Virus record (IMG/VR): IMGVR_UViG_3300010399_000033 | Span: 46,244 to 110,243 of that record | DNA length: 64,000 nt | Direction: 5' to 3' (one strand) | Origin: a virus | Shown: positions 30,201 through 38,043 of the stretch, piece after piece | Layout of the letters: every line of letters begins with the position of its first letter | Numbering within the stretch: the stretch's first letter is position 1 | The notes under the pieces: model-generated | What the model saw: the letters and a program-made list of their open reading frames with translations, nothing else | Databases searched by the model: none | What the model was told of the DNA's origin: nothing | Made by a program: the position numbers and the translations under genes

Positions 30201-32505
30201 GAAGGAGATCTTCGCGAAGCTTGGAGGCTCGACCGAGGACAAGCTCTCTCTCAGCCAGTCCATCATCGACAAGGCTAATGAGGAGGATAATGTCACCGGC
30301 TTTTTGAATTCGCTGACTGGGGAAGAGTTGACTGAGCTGGAAAAGAAGATTCCCGACTATGACAACATAAGCGGCGGGGAGATCCTGGCCCACGCGAAAA
30401 ACGCGATTGGCGAAGGCGCGAAGGAAGCTGCGGAGAGCATCAATCCGGACATCATGAACAGCACGCTCGGCTTCAAGAGTGTCAATGGGTGGACGTCGGC
30501 GCTGACCGATCAGGAGATCGATGAGCTGAAGAAGTTCTATCCGGACACGGCGACCGGCAGCCCCGAGTCAATCAAGGCTGTATTCGAGGACCTTAAGAAG
30601 AAGGCCGAGGCGGCGCAGGTGCCTCATACTGAGCAGGCAGGCGAGCAGCTTGTGGGTGGCAGCAAGGTGGCCGAGGAGGAGCCGGCCAAGAAGTACAGCT
30701 TCACATTCTCGTCTCCGGAGATGTATCAGCCGTCGTCCAACAAGCACGAGCACCTTGCCAAGTTCGAGAAGGTCATCAGTTCTGCAGCCAAGAACGATGG
30801 AAAGTACCGCGCTCTGCTCAAGAAGCTAATCGACGAGGCGCCGAAGTTTGGCAATGACGGACTGATCGATGGCCTCAAAGGCAAGATGATCGAGTCGTTC
30901 GAGAAGCTGAGTCAGTATTACAGCAACAAGGGCGACGCCGCGCAGGCGGACAAGATCAACGCCAAGGTCGCGCAGATGAAGGCTGCGCATACCAACGAGG
31001 CGGCGAAGTCTAAGCTGAACGCGGAAGTCGCCGCGATCCAGAATACGGAGAAAGCCGCGAAGCCTGCACCGGCCCCCGCGACGTTTGTTAAACCAAACTC
31101 GGCGGCGTTCAAGACCGATTTGGACACGATCGATGCCTCCGGCGGTAGCCACCATTACAAGGGCTTGGCGAAGGCGGTTGCCGGCGCGAGTCATGGCCTG
31201 AGCTTTGCGGACGTGCATGACTCGCTGACCAGCGAGGAGATCAAGGCGGTCAGTGAGAAGTTCGGTAGCGTGGAAACTGCATTTTACAGCGCGATCGACA
31301 ATCCAATTTCCATGTCAAAGGCGGTGCAGGCGTATGCGCCGAAGGGCGAGAAACCTGCCGCTGCTGAGACGAATAAGGCGGCCGAGAGCAGCGCGCCGAA
31401 AGTTCCGGCACCCAAGCTTAGTCAGGGTATCGTCGACAAAGCTAAGGAGATTAGCAATCCGAACAATTGGTACGTGCTGCTGAATGCCGCGCAGAAAAAT
31501 GAGGTGTGGGCGAAGTACACCGATGCAGACGGTGACATGACCCCGGCGATGAAGGTGCAGGCGCACGCGGATGCGGTTGCTGCATCGAAGGCGACATCGC
31601 AGCCTGAGGCGCCCGCGGAAGCTGCGAAGATTGAGGAGAAGAAGCCCGAACCCAAGAAGCCGTCCGGTATCGACCCTGAGCACATTCAGAGCAGCGTCGA
31701 ATCCTGGAAAGCCAACGAACTCAAGGGCGGCAATTGGGAAAAGGAGCAGATGAACAACCTGCTCAAGCAGGTCAAGGATCCGGCCAATAAGGCTGCCCTC
31801 GAGCAGAAGCTCAAGGACTCGCACGAGCTGACCGAGAAGAAGAAGAAGGCGAAGGAAGCCGAGATCCAGGAAGCACAGAAGAAGTATGCGGAGGAGCAGA
31901 AAGCTTCCAATGAGAAGAAGAAGAAAGAAGCTGAGAAGGCTCTGGCCGCGTACAGCAGCGACCCGATCGTTCATCGCCAGCTGAAAGCGGTTGCTGCCAT
32001 TGCCGGGCATGAGAATGTCGCGTCGATGATTGGATATGTGGAGCAGGCACACGCCAAAGCTAAGGGGGCCGGATACGAGGATATGAGCGGCCCCGAGGCA
32101 ATGGCGGTTCAGCTGTACAGTGAGTCGCACTATGCATCGCTCAATGAACAGCTGCGCCAAGGCGCAATGAATGAGAAGAACTACGAATTCAAGCTTGCGC
32201 TGTCATCGGCATTGCAGAAAATGCCGATCCATGCCGGAACGGTCAAGCGTGGAGCTTCTTTGAGTGCACAAGCTTTTGGGCTTTACAAGCCGGGCATGAT
32301 CATTGAAGAACGCGGATTCATGTCCACCTCGACTAACAAGCCGTTCAGTGGTAATTACCAATTCCATGTCGAGAGCAAGACCGGGCGGAATATCAAGAAG
32401 CTTTCTTCCCACTCTAGCGAGAACGAAGTCCTGTTCCCTGCTGGGACTCATTTCAAGGTGACCGAGATCGAAGGCACCACAATTCATATGGAGGAAATGA
32501 CATGA
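27217..32505 (+). CDS. Giant portal fusion: DUF1073 portal, GNAT-like domain, helical repeats, ADP-ribosyltransferase
   Basis: 1762 aa, about three times the length of a usual portal. Residues 1-500 match DUF1073-type portals (AFPGYAYLSMLAQRPEYRRM; DGYFGRGHLFIDTG). After a Gly/Pro linker and a DHPRKDDGKF motif (about 631), residues 655-800 resemble a GNAT fold (GGGTLVMQKLVSAAREKG, FYTKLGFKPVG). A second DHPRDADGKF motif (about 812) starts about seven helical repeats of the form SQSIIDKAK...EF..LT.EEI. A helical segment leads to a C-terminal ART domain: Arg1678, Ser-Thr-Ser 1703-1705 and the E-x-E pair 1735/1737. The ART could modify host proteins after injection (inference). Confidence 0.87.
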   Translation: MLDLTKAAKRRIRRRAMPAISRTLVARVAQRRNDEVASAREAAYKTIFAPAVHPPGSTPDKTLAQDEAIGESLAWSAGNAVAAAGAIAMSSAYAEGMAFPGYAYLSMLAQRPEYRRMSEILAQEMTRKWIRLTSSASDDDKQREVKIRQLADLMDRVKLRDAFCTAAEHDGYFGRGHLFIDTGTEDDNELKTSIGDGRSEQSKTRVGTKNPVRAIRPVEPVWAYPIDYNSNNPLSANWYTPSRWYVMGTETHATRLLTFASRPVPDMLKPAYSFGGLSLSQMAKPYVDNWLRTRQSVSDLVHSFSVQGVKTNLQDLLMADGDQLMRRIELFNLCRDNRGAMLLDKETEEFFNVVTPLGTLDHLQAQAQEQMSSVSGIPVVKLFGITPSGLNASSDGEVRTFYDTILAKQERVFSSHLRTVLYFLQLSLWDEVDPSITFSWVPLWSLDAAGEAGVRETEARTDATLIDAGVIRPEESRKRVASDPSTPYASLDVDDVPIDPANVPDLEEIPPDLDAAAGGGGGKSAPGGKGKGAGGKPAGSPQGPVDHDEAVPELGDDDEEELDDLSDIIPKTPRELREQRRPIPPEDRTGLRATRPRPPRDVTARDLRNDRRAARGANPRAAMDAEFKESDHPRKDDGKFGSGSGGSASEQKKHYVQDIPTTRELDAYQKSVDARVGEIEAAGEDHPDNREYAALAHMATVLDDYKATPLSQKANTRAAFLAGNGGVLAAAGIMRNVKKGGTAEITNVGSLEKGGGTLVMQKLVSAAREKGVRAIDLTSEAREFYTKLGFKPVGGEGSSKMRLALDESKFNEMDHPRDADGKFTSGGGGGKSGGADPDEVSAVSKLGKTILSKAKSAKTGNEFWESLTQSETDHIADHPVLGPMPVDAIFKHAQKVDVASVSQSIIDKAKLAKTGTEFAQQLTSAEIQELVEDPKYEKMDWHDIMADLGAGSKPAVSQGIMDKVAAASSWKQFANSLSDEQMNEIDATFGKEMPTKEIFAKLGGSTEDKLSLSQSIIDKANEEDNVTGFLNSLTGEELTELEKKIPDYDNISGGEILAHAKNAIGEGAKEAAESINPDIMNSTLGFKSVNGWTSALTDQEIDELKKFYPDTATGSPESIKAVFEDLKKKAEAAQVPHTEQAGEQLVGGSKVAEEEPAKKYSFTFSSPEMYQPSSNKHEHLAKFEKVISSAAKNDGKYRALLKKLIDEAPKFGNDGLIDGLKGKMIESFEKLSQYYSNKGDAAQADKINAKVAQMKAAHTNEAAKSKLNAEVAAIQNTEKAAKPAPAPATFVKPNSAAFKTDLDTIDASGGSHHYKGLAKAVAGASHGLSFADVHDSLTSEEIKAVSEKFGSVETAFYSAIDNPISMSKAVQAYAPKGEKPAAAETNKAAESSAPKVPAPKLSQGIVDKAKEISNPNNWYVLLNAAQKNEVWAKYTDADGDMTPAMKVQAHADAVAASKATSQPEAPAEAAKIEEKKPEPKKPSGIDPEHIQSSVESWKANELKGGNWEKEQMNNLLKQVKDPANKAALEQKLKDSHELTEKKKKAKEAEIQEAQKKYAEEQKASNEKKKKEAEKALAAYSSDPIVHRQLKAVAAIAGHENVASMIGYVEQAHAKAKGAGYEDMSGPEAMAVQLYSESHYASLNEQLRQGAMNEKNYEFKLALSSALQKMPIHAGTVKRGASLSAQAFGLYKPGMIIEERGFMSTSTNKPFSGNYQFHVESKTGRNIKKLSSHSSENEVLFPAGTHFKVTEIEGTTIHMEEMT

Positions 32506-32894
32506 GCAAACCCAGGGACGAGTTCGTTGATCGGACGGATGAGGCGCCACCTCCCGGCATGCTGCCCGACGGCACGCTGAACGTGGTGGAGGAAGGTCCT
32601 CCCTCGCAGGAGGAGGTTGATGCTGATGACCTCAACGAGTACGACGAGCTGTTCGGTATCGGCGCAGGAGCAGAGACTAAGAAGGAACAGAACGAGGTCG
32701 GCTACGTTGGTCCGGACGGCGACCGGCCGAATGGACAGCGTTGCGATAAGTGCACGATGTTCGTTCGTGCAGCTGAGGATGCCTCCGATGATCCCGGCAC
32801 ATGCACCGCAGTCAATGGTCCGATCGACCCGGCCGGGTGGTGTGAGCTATACAAAGCCGAAAGTGAGAATGTGGGCGGGCTCCAAGAGGAGTGA
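32502..32894 (+). CDS. Phage head-region protein with Cys motif
   Basis: 130 aa. The N-terminal PPPGMLPDGTLNVV is shared with the 4930 gene. The C-terminal part has QRCDKCTMFVRA and GTCTAVNGPIDPAGWCELY, a four-Cys arrangement seen in small head-region proteins and suited to binding iron or zinc. It overlaps the ART-portal gene by four bases. Confidence 0.65.
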   Translation: MSKPRDEFVDRTDEAPPPGMLPDGTLNVVEEGPPSQEEVDADDLNEYDELFGIGAGAETKKEQNEVGYVGPDGDRPNGQRCDKCTMFVRAAEDASDDPGTCTAVNGPIDPAGWCELYKAESENVGGLQEE

Positions 32895-32899
32895 CGTCA

Positions 32900-33331
32900 A
32901 TGGCTGCTGCTTTCATGGACTTCCTTATCGTGGTCGTCGGCCTGGGTATCATCGTTGGGCTGATGTGGATCGCGCTCGATAAGATCGGAGGGTTCGATCC
33001 CTTCTTCGTGCAGATAGGCCGCTACGCTGTCGGCGGTGCAGCCGTCCCGCTGTTCCTGTACGCACTCAAGGGCGTGCTGTTCAGCGGCGGCCACGGCGTC
33101 ACCGTCACCCCCGGTGGGGTGTTGGAGTTTGGCATCGGCCTGATTATCATCCTTCTCGTCGTCTACCTGCTGTTCCTGCTGATCGATGCCTTCGTTCCGG
33201 CACCGTTCCAGGGTCCGGTGCGCTATATCGCCGGTGCGCTGGCCCTGATCGCTCTGATGTACGTCGCTGAGCAGGTGCTGGTTGGCGGCGGTCTGGGTCT
33301 GGGCCTGCAGCCCTTTCGACTCAGCCGCTGA
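32900..33331 (+). CDS. Multi-pass membrane protein
   Basis: 143 aa with about four membrane helices (FLIVVVGLGIIVGLMWIAL; VLEFGIGLIIILLVVYLLFL; and others). A GTG at 32891 overlaps the previous stop, but AGGAG is correctly spaced only for ATG 32900. Its place in the head operon is unusual. The function is unknown. Confidence 0.65.
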   Translation: MAAAFMDFLIVVVGLGIIVGLMWIALDKIGGFDPFFVQIGRYAVGGAAVPLFLYALKGVLFSGGHGVTVTPGGVLEFGIGLIIILLVVYLLFLLIDAFVPAPFQGPVRYIAGALALIALMYVAEQVLVGGGLGLGLQPFRLSR

Positions 33332-33376
33332 CCCTGTTCCGTCAATCTGTCACGGATGCTAGAGAGGAGAACGAAT

Positions 33377-33760
33377 ATGGACTTGGACTCTGATCTGAAG
33401 AGGCTGAATAATCGCGTCGCCGCGTTGGAAGCTGCGGCCATCGCGCCGGCAGCCGAGCTTCCGATGGTTCCCAAAACAGGAGTGGCGGCAACTTCGCCAT
33501 TCGACGATCGACTCGCGCAGCTAGAAGGTATGGTAGAGATGCTGGCCACGCATGTTCAGTCGCTGCAGGCTGAGCGGAGCGGGGTTGACGCGTTGGCCGA
33601 TCGCGTCACGGCGTTGGAGGAAGCGCGGAACGCTGTGGCGGCCGATGACGATGACACTGGCGAGGATCCCCTTGGGCTCGAAGCCGGGCCCGAGGGCGAA
33701 GGCGAGCCGCATGAGCGCGAGCACCTCAAGAAATCGAAGACGAAGAAGCACGGGAAGTAA
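33377..33760 (+). CDS. Coiled-coil protein with acidic/basic tail
   Basis: 127 aa. It starts with a heptad-like coil (LKRLNNRVAALEAAAI), has a second (LEGMVEMLATHVQSLQAE) and ends with an acidic stretch (DDDDTGEDPLG) then a Lys-rich tail. An AGGAG site precedes the start. It may be a small structural or accessory protein. Confidence 0.6.
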   Translation: MDLDSDLKRLNNRVAALEAAAIAPAAELPMVPKTGVAATSPFDDRLAQLEGMVEMLATHVQSLQAERSGVDALADRVTALEEARNAVAADDDDTGEDPLGLEAGPEGEGEPHEREHLKKSKTKKHGK

Positions 33761-33765
33761 TTCCC

Positions 33766-34278
33766 ATGCTGTCCGACGCGGCGTCCGTCGCCCTGTTTGG
33801 GACCATCGCAGGATTGGCGACTACTGTGTCGCCAATCATCCTGGCTGTTCTCATGGGACGGCAGCGGCGTCGTGAAAAGGCGGATGACTACGCGCGACAG
33901 GACCAGGTCGCGGAGAAGGCGGCAGCTGCCAACTCGGCGGCTGCTGCGAAGGCCGCGGAAGTGGCTAGCTTGCTGCTGGCCGCAAATGAGCGGGTAGCGC
34001 GTCAGACGTCCGACTTGGCTGCAAAGACGAACTCCAAGATTGATCAGGTTCATGTATTGGTCAATTCCAACTACACACAGGAGATGGAAGCTCGGTTGGT
34101 TGCGCTTGATGCCCTGGTGGGGATGACCGAGGAGGTCGCACGTCTCAATCTGGCGGCAGGTGCGGAACCAACAGAAGCTTCTAAGATCGCATTGGAAAAC
34201 CTGAAACGCACGGCTGAGGGGCTGAGGAAGTCTCTTGCTGAGCGATCGTTGGCCACTGTGGCGGCGCAATTGCAATGA
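33766..34278 (+). CDS. Membrane-anchored coiled-coil protein
   Basis: 170 aa. Residues 8-30 (ALFGTIAGLATTVSPIILAV) form a membrane anchor; the rest is Ala-rich coiled coil containing KIDQVHVLVNSNYTQEM, a pattern of small membrane proteins found in phage structural regions. It overlaps the MuF-like gene by four bases. A role in lysis or membrane contact cannot be judged. Confidence 0.6.
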   Translation: MLSDAASVALFGTIAGLATTVSPIILAVLMGRQRRREKADDYARQDQVAEKAAAANSAAAAKAAEVASLLLAANERVARQTSDLAAKTNSKIDQVHVLVNSNYTQEMEARLVALDALVGMTEEVARLNLAAGAEPTEASKIALENLKRTAEGLRKSLAERSLATVAAQLQ

Positions 34279-35057
34279 AGAATCCCAAGACACTGCGACC
34301 AGTGCAGCCGTCGGCGGGGATCCGCATCGACTATCAGCGCCGGCTGAAGAAACTGATCGACAAGATGCACGAAAGTGTAATTTATTGGCTTAGAGCGGCA
34401 TACCGCGCGGACACACCTCACCTCGCACGTGACGCCTCGCCGGCAACCGAGCTGCAGGCGGCAGTGAGACGTCTGGCCAGGCGGTGGATTAGGAACTGGA
34501 ATGACGCCGCGCCGAAGCTCGCCAAATGGTTCCTGCTCAGTGTGCAGCAGCGGTCGGATAGCACGCTGCATCGTATCCTCAAGGACCACGGCTTCAGCGT
34601 TCAATTCAAGATGACGCCGGAAATGCAGGACGCGTCCACGGCCGTGGTCAAGGCTAACGTGGCTTTGATCAAGTCGATCCCGCAAAAGTACTTCGGACAA
34701 ATCGAGCAGATCGTCATGCGGTCGGTGATGACCGGCCGCGACCTGCAGCAGGCGACGCGCGATTTGCAGCAGCAGTTTGGAGTAGCGCGTCGCCGCGCTG
34801 AGCTGATCGCTACTGACCAGAACAACAAGGCACACTCCGCACTCCAGCACATCAGGCAGCTACAACTGGGGATGACCGAGGGGATCTGGATCCATTCCGG
34901 CGGTGGACGTGAGCCACGGCCCGAACACGTTAAGATGGATGGCAAGCGTTACAAGCTTGCGGAAGGCATGTGGGATCCACATGAACGGAAGTACGTACAG
35001 CCAGGTGAGCTTATCCGGTGCAGATGCGTCCATAAAGCTGTGATCCCGGGGCTGTGA
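34275..35057 (+). CDS. MuF-like head morphogenesis protein
   Basis: 260 aa. The C-terminal third follows the MuF/SPP1 gp7 pattern: RAELIATDQNNKAHSALQHI, then W-x-H-S, REPRPEHVKMDGK, PGELIRCRCV. MuF proteins are minor head proteins associated with the portal and capsid assembly. It lies in the head operon, downstream of the portal as usual, though several small genes intervene. Confidence 0.87.
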   Translation: MKNPKTLRPVQPSAGIRIDYQRRLKKLIDKMHESVIYWLRAAYRADTPHLARDASPATELQAAVRRLARRWIRNWNDAAPKLAKWFLLSVQQRSDSTLHRILKDHGFSVQFKMTPEMQDASTAVVKANVALIKSIPQKYFGQIEQIVMRSVMTGRDLQQATRDLQQQFGVARRRAELIATDQNNKAHSALQHIRQLQLGMTEGIWIHSGGGREPRPEHVKMDGKRYKLAEGMWDPHERKYVQPGELIRCRCVHKAVIPGL

Positions 35058-35060
35058 GCA

Positions 35061-35270
35061 ATGCGATGCAGCTACTGTGGATCTAGGCGTCATTCTCTGG
35101 CGTTGTGTCCGAAGACTCATGAGGGCTCTGCTGCCCGCCTTCATCTTCGCTGCGATTATTGTGGTGCTCGCGACCACGATTGTGCAGCATGCCCGAAAAC
35201 AGCGGGCGGTACGGATCGCCGTTCGGGGAAAGTAGACGATCACTTCGTTCTGGATAGAGGACGACGTTGA
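35061..35270 (+). CDS. Tandem zinc-knuckle protein
   Basis: 69 aa. It has two CCHC-type knuckles: CSYCGSRRHSLALCP and CDYCGARDHDCAACP, separated by GSAARLHLR. Such small proteins occur in several phages and probably bind single-stranded nucleic acid or protein. It overlaps the next gene (TGATG). Confidence 0.75.
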   Translation: MRCSYCGSRRHSLALCPKTHEGSAARLHLRCDYCGARDHDCAACPKTAGGTDRRSGKVDDHFVLDRGRR

Positions 35271-35668
35271 TGGGACTCATGATTGAGGCTCCGGACCGTG
35301 GTCCAATTCCACGTCACTCCGTTCTCACACTGCGGTGCGACGTTCATCCAGGCGGCTTTTTCTCAGCACCGCGTGAGCAGACGTTCACGCGCGGCTGTTT
35401 CACGGATCAGTACAGCGATGCGATGCAGGCGGGGTGGAAGGAAGTCTTCAGAAGTGATCGATTGTTCCTCTGCCCTGAATGTAGCGGCAAGCCGGGAGAT
35501 GGAGCTGTACGACAGTCTGCACCGACGCAGCAGGGAAGCTCTGGACAACATGCCCGTAGGCATCGCGTTGGGAAGCTTGCCAGCAACCGTCATGTTTTGG
35601 GGGCGGAAAGCGCCGACACGGTTCGTCGGATGGATCGAAAAGAAGCTACAAGATCGCGACGACGCTAG
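35270..35668 (+). CDS. Hypothetical protein, C-terminus doubtful
   Basis: 132 aa as read from ATG 35270. The first 80 residues look natural (SVLTLRCDVHPGGFF ... WKEVFRSDRLFLCPECSGK), with two Cys pairs that may bind zinc. The last 50 are low-quality and overlap the gene at 35499 by 170 bp. Proteins of this kind usually stop near the CPECSGK, so a stop may have been lost by mutation. Confidence 0.55.
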   Translation: MGLMIEAPDRGPIPRHSVLTLRCDVHPGGFFSAPREQTFTRGCFTDQYSDAMQAGWKEVFRSDRLFLCPECSGKPGDGAVRQSAPTQQGSSGQHARRHRVGKLASNRHVLGAESADTVRRMDRKEATRSRRR

Positions 35669-35798
35669 AACGCTGTACGGACGCGCAGGACTGGACCCAC
35701 ATCGTTGTGCAGGGCTGATGCGATCGCGCGTTGATTACGCGGCCATCGTGCCTCGTCGCCAAATCCCGATTTCCCTGAAGAAGGAGAGGCTGTCGTGA
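35499..35798 (+). CDS. Hypothetical protein
   Basis: 99 aa, starting MELYDSLHRRSREALDNMP. The composition is natural throughout (ATVMFWGRKAPTRFVGWIEK). GGGAG lies directly before the ATG. It overlaps the doubtful end of the previous gene and couples to the next through GTGA. No family is recognised. Confidence 0.6.
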   Translation: MELYDSLHRRSREALDNMPVGIALGSLPATVMFWGRKAPTRFVGWIEKKLQDRDDARTLYGRAGLDPHRCAGLMRSRVDYAAIVPRRQIPISLKKERLS

Positions 35799-36121
35799 CA
35801 CCTCGGCTATTCCCTATCCTGTACCCCAGTCACGAGCTGAAGGACGACGTGTCGCGCTTGTGTCGAGCCGGTCACGCGTTTCTTCTGACCGGCTTTCCAT
35901 GGGATCTGCTGGCCGCGCATGAGGAGCAGGCAATCAAGAATCACGGCCAATCGTTGGCACGCCTTGCTGAGCGCGGTGGACTTGATCCTGAGGAAATGCT
36001 GGCTGTGATGCAGGATCGTGGCGTGCGCTGGCACGGCCTATCAGTGGTCGAGGCGCAGACAGAGCTGTTGAAGATCCTGGTGCGTTCCGGCATGGTGCCG
36101 AGCATCTTCTCTCCTGCATAA
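35795..36121 (+). CDS. Hypothetical protein
   Basis: 108 aa from a GTG that overlaps the previous stop by four bases. It has FLLTGFPWDLLAAHEEQAIK, then a helical part with AERGGLDPEEMLAVMQDRG. The first strand and helix resemble a small alpha/beta domain. No family is recognised. The 86-bp gap after it shows no clear element. Confidence 0.6.
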   Translation: MTPRLFPILYPSHELKDDVSRLCRAGHAFLLTGFPWDLLAAHEEQAIKNHGQSLARLAERGGLDPEEMLAVMQDRGVRWHGLSVVEAQTELLKILVRSGMVPSIFSPA

Positions 36122-36207
36122 ATGAAACGGTGGAAAACGTGCATAGCTCTGCTATCGGAAGATTCATTATTGGTCTGTCCCCCATTTCGGGCAGTGAGGA
36201 GAAGTCC

Positions 36208-36489
36208 ATGACTACGGTTTACACGGGCCAGACAGTAATGAGCATGGTCACCCTATCTGGTACTGCGGGAACCGCCCTGACGGCGCCGGGGACGCTTGCG
36301 GGCGATGCGGTGATGCAGGCTTTCGACCTGGTCTCGGGTGCGGATGTGCAGGCTGTGTTGGCGCCTCGCGTACCGGCAGATGGAAAGCTAATGCAGTTGA
36401 CGGCGGACGAGTCTGGTCATTTGGCTCTGGTATTGCTTCGTCGCATGGTGCCGGTTGAGCAGGTGATTGAGCTGGTTCCGGCGATCTGA
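36208..36489 (+). CDS. Small beta-rich head-region protein
   Basis: 93 aa, starting MTTVYTGQTVMSMVTLSG, with GAGGAG at proper spacing. It is rich in Thr/Gly/Val strands and ends VPVEQVIELVPAI. It may be a small structural or decoration protein. No family is recognised. Confidence 0.55.
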   Translation: MTTVYTGQTVMSMVTLSGTAGTALTAPGTLAGDAVMQAFDLVSGADVQAVLAPRVPADGKLMQLTADESGHLALVLLRRMVPVEQVIELVPAI

Positions 36490-36504
36490 TCCTTCGGGAC
36501 TTCA

Positions 36505-38043
36505 ATGAAGATCGATGATCTGTACAGGGTCCTCGCGCGGGACGCCGATCCTTTGATTGCGGCAGGGCTGGCGCTTGTCTCGCCGGCCGGCCGTGTGCTT
36601 TTTTTGAAGCGCAGTGGAGCCAAGAAGTTCAACGGCGGAATGTGGTGTCTTCCGGGCGGGAAGGCCGAACGCGGCGAGACACCGGTGCATGCCGCCCTGC
36701 GCGAGACCGAGGAAGAAACCGGGTGGACGGCCGGTCCGGATGATAAGCCGCAACGCGCGGGCGCTGTACAGTACTATGAAGTGACCTACATCGTGTTTCG
36801 GCTAAATGTCGCCGAGGAGTTCGTTGCAGATCTGTCGGACGGCGAGCACACCGAGTATGCGTGGGCATCCCCCGACGATCCGCCGCAGCCGCTGCATCCG
36901 GGATTGGGCGAGGTGCTCCCGCAGCTGGCGGCAGACGAGGACTTCCGCGCCAGTCGCGACAAGATGGCGAACGCGGCACGCGATCTGATTGAGCGCAAGG
37001 TTGCAGCTCAGGATGCGAAGGGCGAGTCCGAGCACCGTATCGTGATCGAGTTCAATGGCGACTTCGCCATGGGTGAATTCATTCGTACCCTGCAAGCTTT
37101 GGGATCATGGGGCGCATCGCGCAATGTCGATATTTCTGTGGAGGATGTTGGAACACGCCAAGAGCTGGAGGGTAAGGGATTCCGGACCAAGTTTGGCTGG
37201 GACGGCGATGGTGCGGACAAGATCGTCTCTGCTGAGCTGGATGGACAAGACCTCCTCGCGATGGATGCGGACTTCGACGAAAGCAAGCATCCACGCGACC
37301 ACGGGAAGTTCTCGTCTACATCTGGTGGAAGCGGCGAGGAACCGACGCCGAAGGCCAAGAAGCAACAGGCAATCGATCCAGCCAAGATGAAGAAGGTCGG
37401 GTCGCAGATGGGCTCCAATCCCGGAGGAGTTTATGAGGATGCGGATGGGACCCGCTTCTACGTCAAGAAGGGCAAGTCTCCCGAGCATGTGAAGAACGAG
37501 CTTGCTGCGGCCGATCTCTACGCCCTCGCTGGATCCCCGACGCTGGAATACACGCCCACCACCAGCGGTGACTACATCGCGACCAAAATGTCGAAGCTCG
37601 ACAAGCCGCGCGCCGATCAGTTCTCCCCGGATGAAAAGAAGAAAGCGCAGGAAGACTTCGCCACGCATGCTTGGCTGGCAAATTGGGATGCAGCGGGACT
37701 TGACTTTGACAATGTTGGCACGGTTAGCGGAAAGCCGACGGCCCTTGATCTTGGCGGCGCGATGCTCTACCGCGGAATGGGTGCCCCCAAGGGCGACAAG
37801 TTCTCGGCGCAAGCTGGCGAGTGGGACAGCATGCGCAATTCGCAGGTCAACCCGCAAAACGCGAAGCTGTTTGGAGGCATGTCTCCGGAAGCTTTGAAGA
37901 AGTCAGCCAGCAAGGTCGCCAAGATTCCCGATGACGCGATCCGTTCTGTGGTTCAGAAACGCGGTCTTCCCGCAGCGGTGGCTGACAAGTTGATCTCGCG
38001 CAAGAACGATATTGCAAAACGTGCCGGACTTGGGAGTGTGTGA
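36505..38043 (+). CDS. Nudix hydrolase fused to kinase-like domain
   Basis: 512 aa. Residues 15-150 are a Nudix domain with the box [20 protein letters not shown] (key G-x5-E-x7-R-E-x2-E-E, about residues 50-72). Nudix enzymes cut nucleoside diphosphate-X compounds such as ADP-ribose. After a linker with [10 protein letters not shown] (about 260), residues 290-500 resemble a protein-kinase-like (HipA/PI-kinase) fold: [19 protein letters not shown] (N-lobe), [13 protein letters not shown] (catalytic loop) and LDLGGAML (metal-binding DxG). The HPRD motif also links domains in the portal fusion. Targets are unknown. Confidence 0.78.
   Translation: MKIDDLYRVLARDADPLIAAGLALVSPAGRVLFLKRSGAKKFNGGMWCLPGGKAERGETPVHAALRETEEETGWTAGPDDKPQRAGAVQYYEVTYIVFRLNVAEEFVADLSDGEHTEYAWASPDDPPQPLHPGLGEVLPQLAADEDFRASRDKMANAARDLIERKVAAQDAKGESEHRIVIEFNGDFAMGEFIRTLQALGSWGASRNVDISVEDVGTRQELEGKGFRTKFGWDGDGADKIVSAELDGQDLLAMDADFDESKHPRDHGKFSSTSGGSGEEPTPKAKKQQAIDPAKMKKVGSQMGSNPGGVYEDADGTRFYVKKGKSPEHVKNELAAADLYALAGSPTLEYTPTTSGDYIATKMSKLDKPRADQFSPDEKKKAQEDFATHAWLANWDAAGLDFDNVGTVSGKPTALDLGGAMLYRGMGAPKGDKFSAQAGEWDSMRNSQVNPQNAKLFGGMSPEALKKSASKVAKIPDDAIRSVVQKRGLPAAVADKLISRKNDIAKRAGLGSV

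Noticed and set aside
33766-34278. Holin or spanin call for the membrane coiled-coil protein
   Set aside because: One membrane segment and a coil are not enough, and no endolysin is seen nearby.
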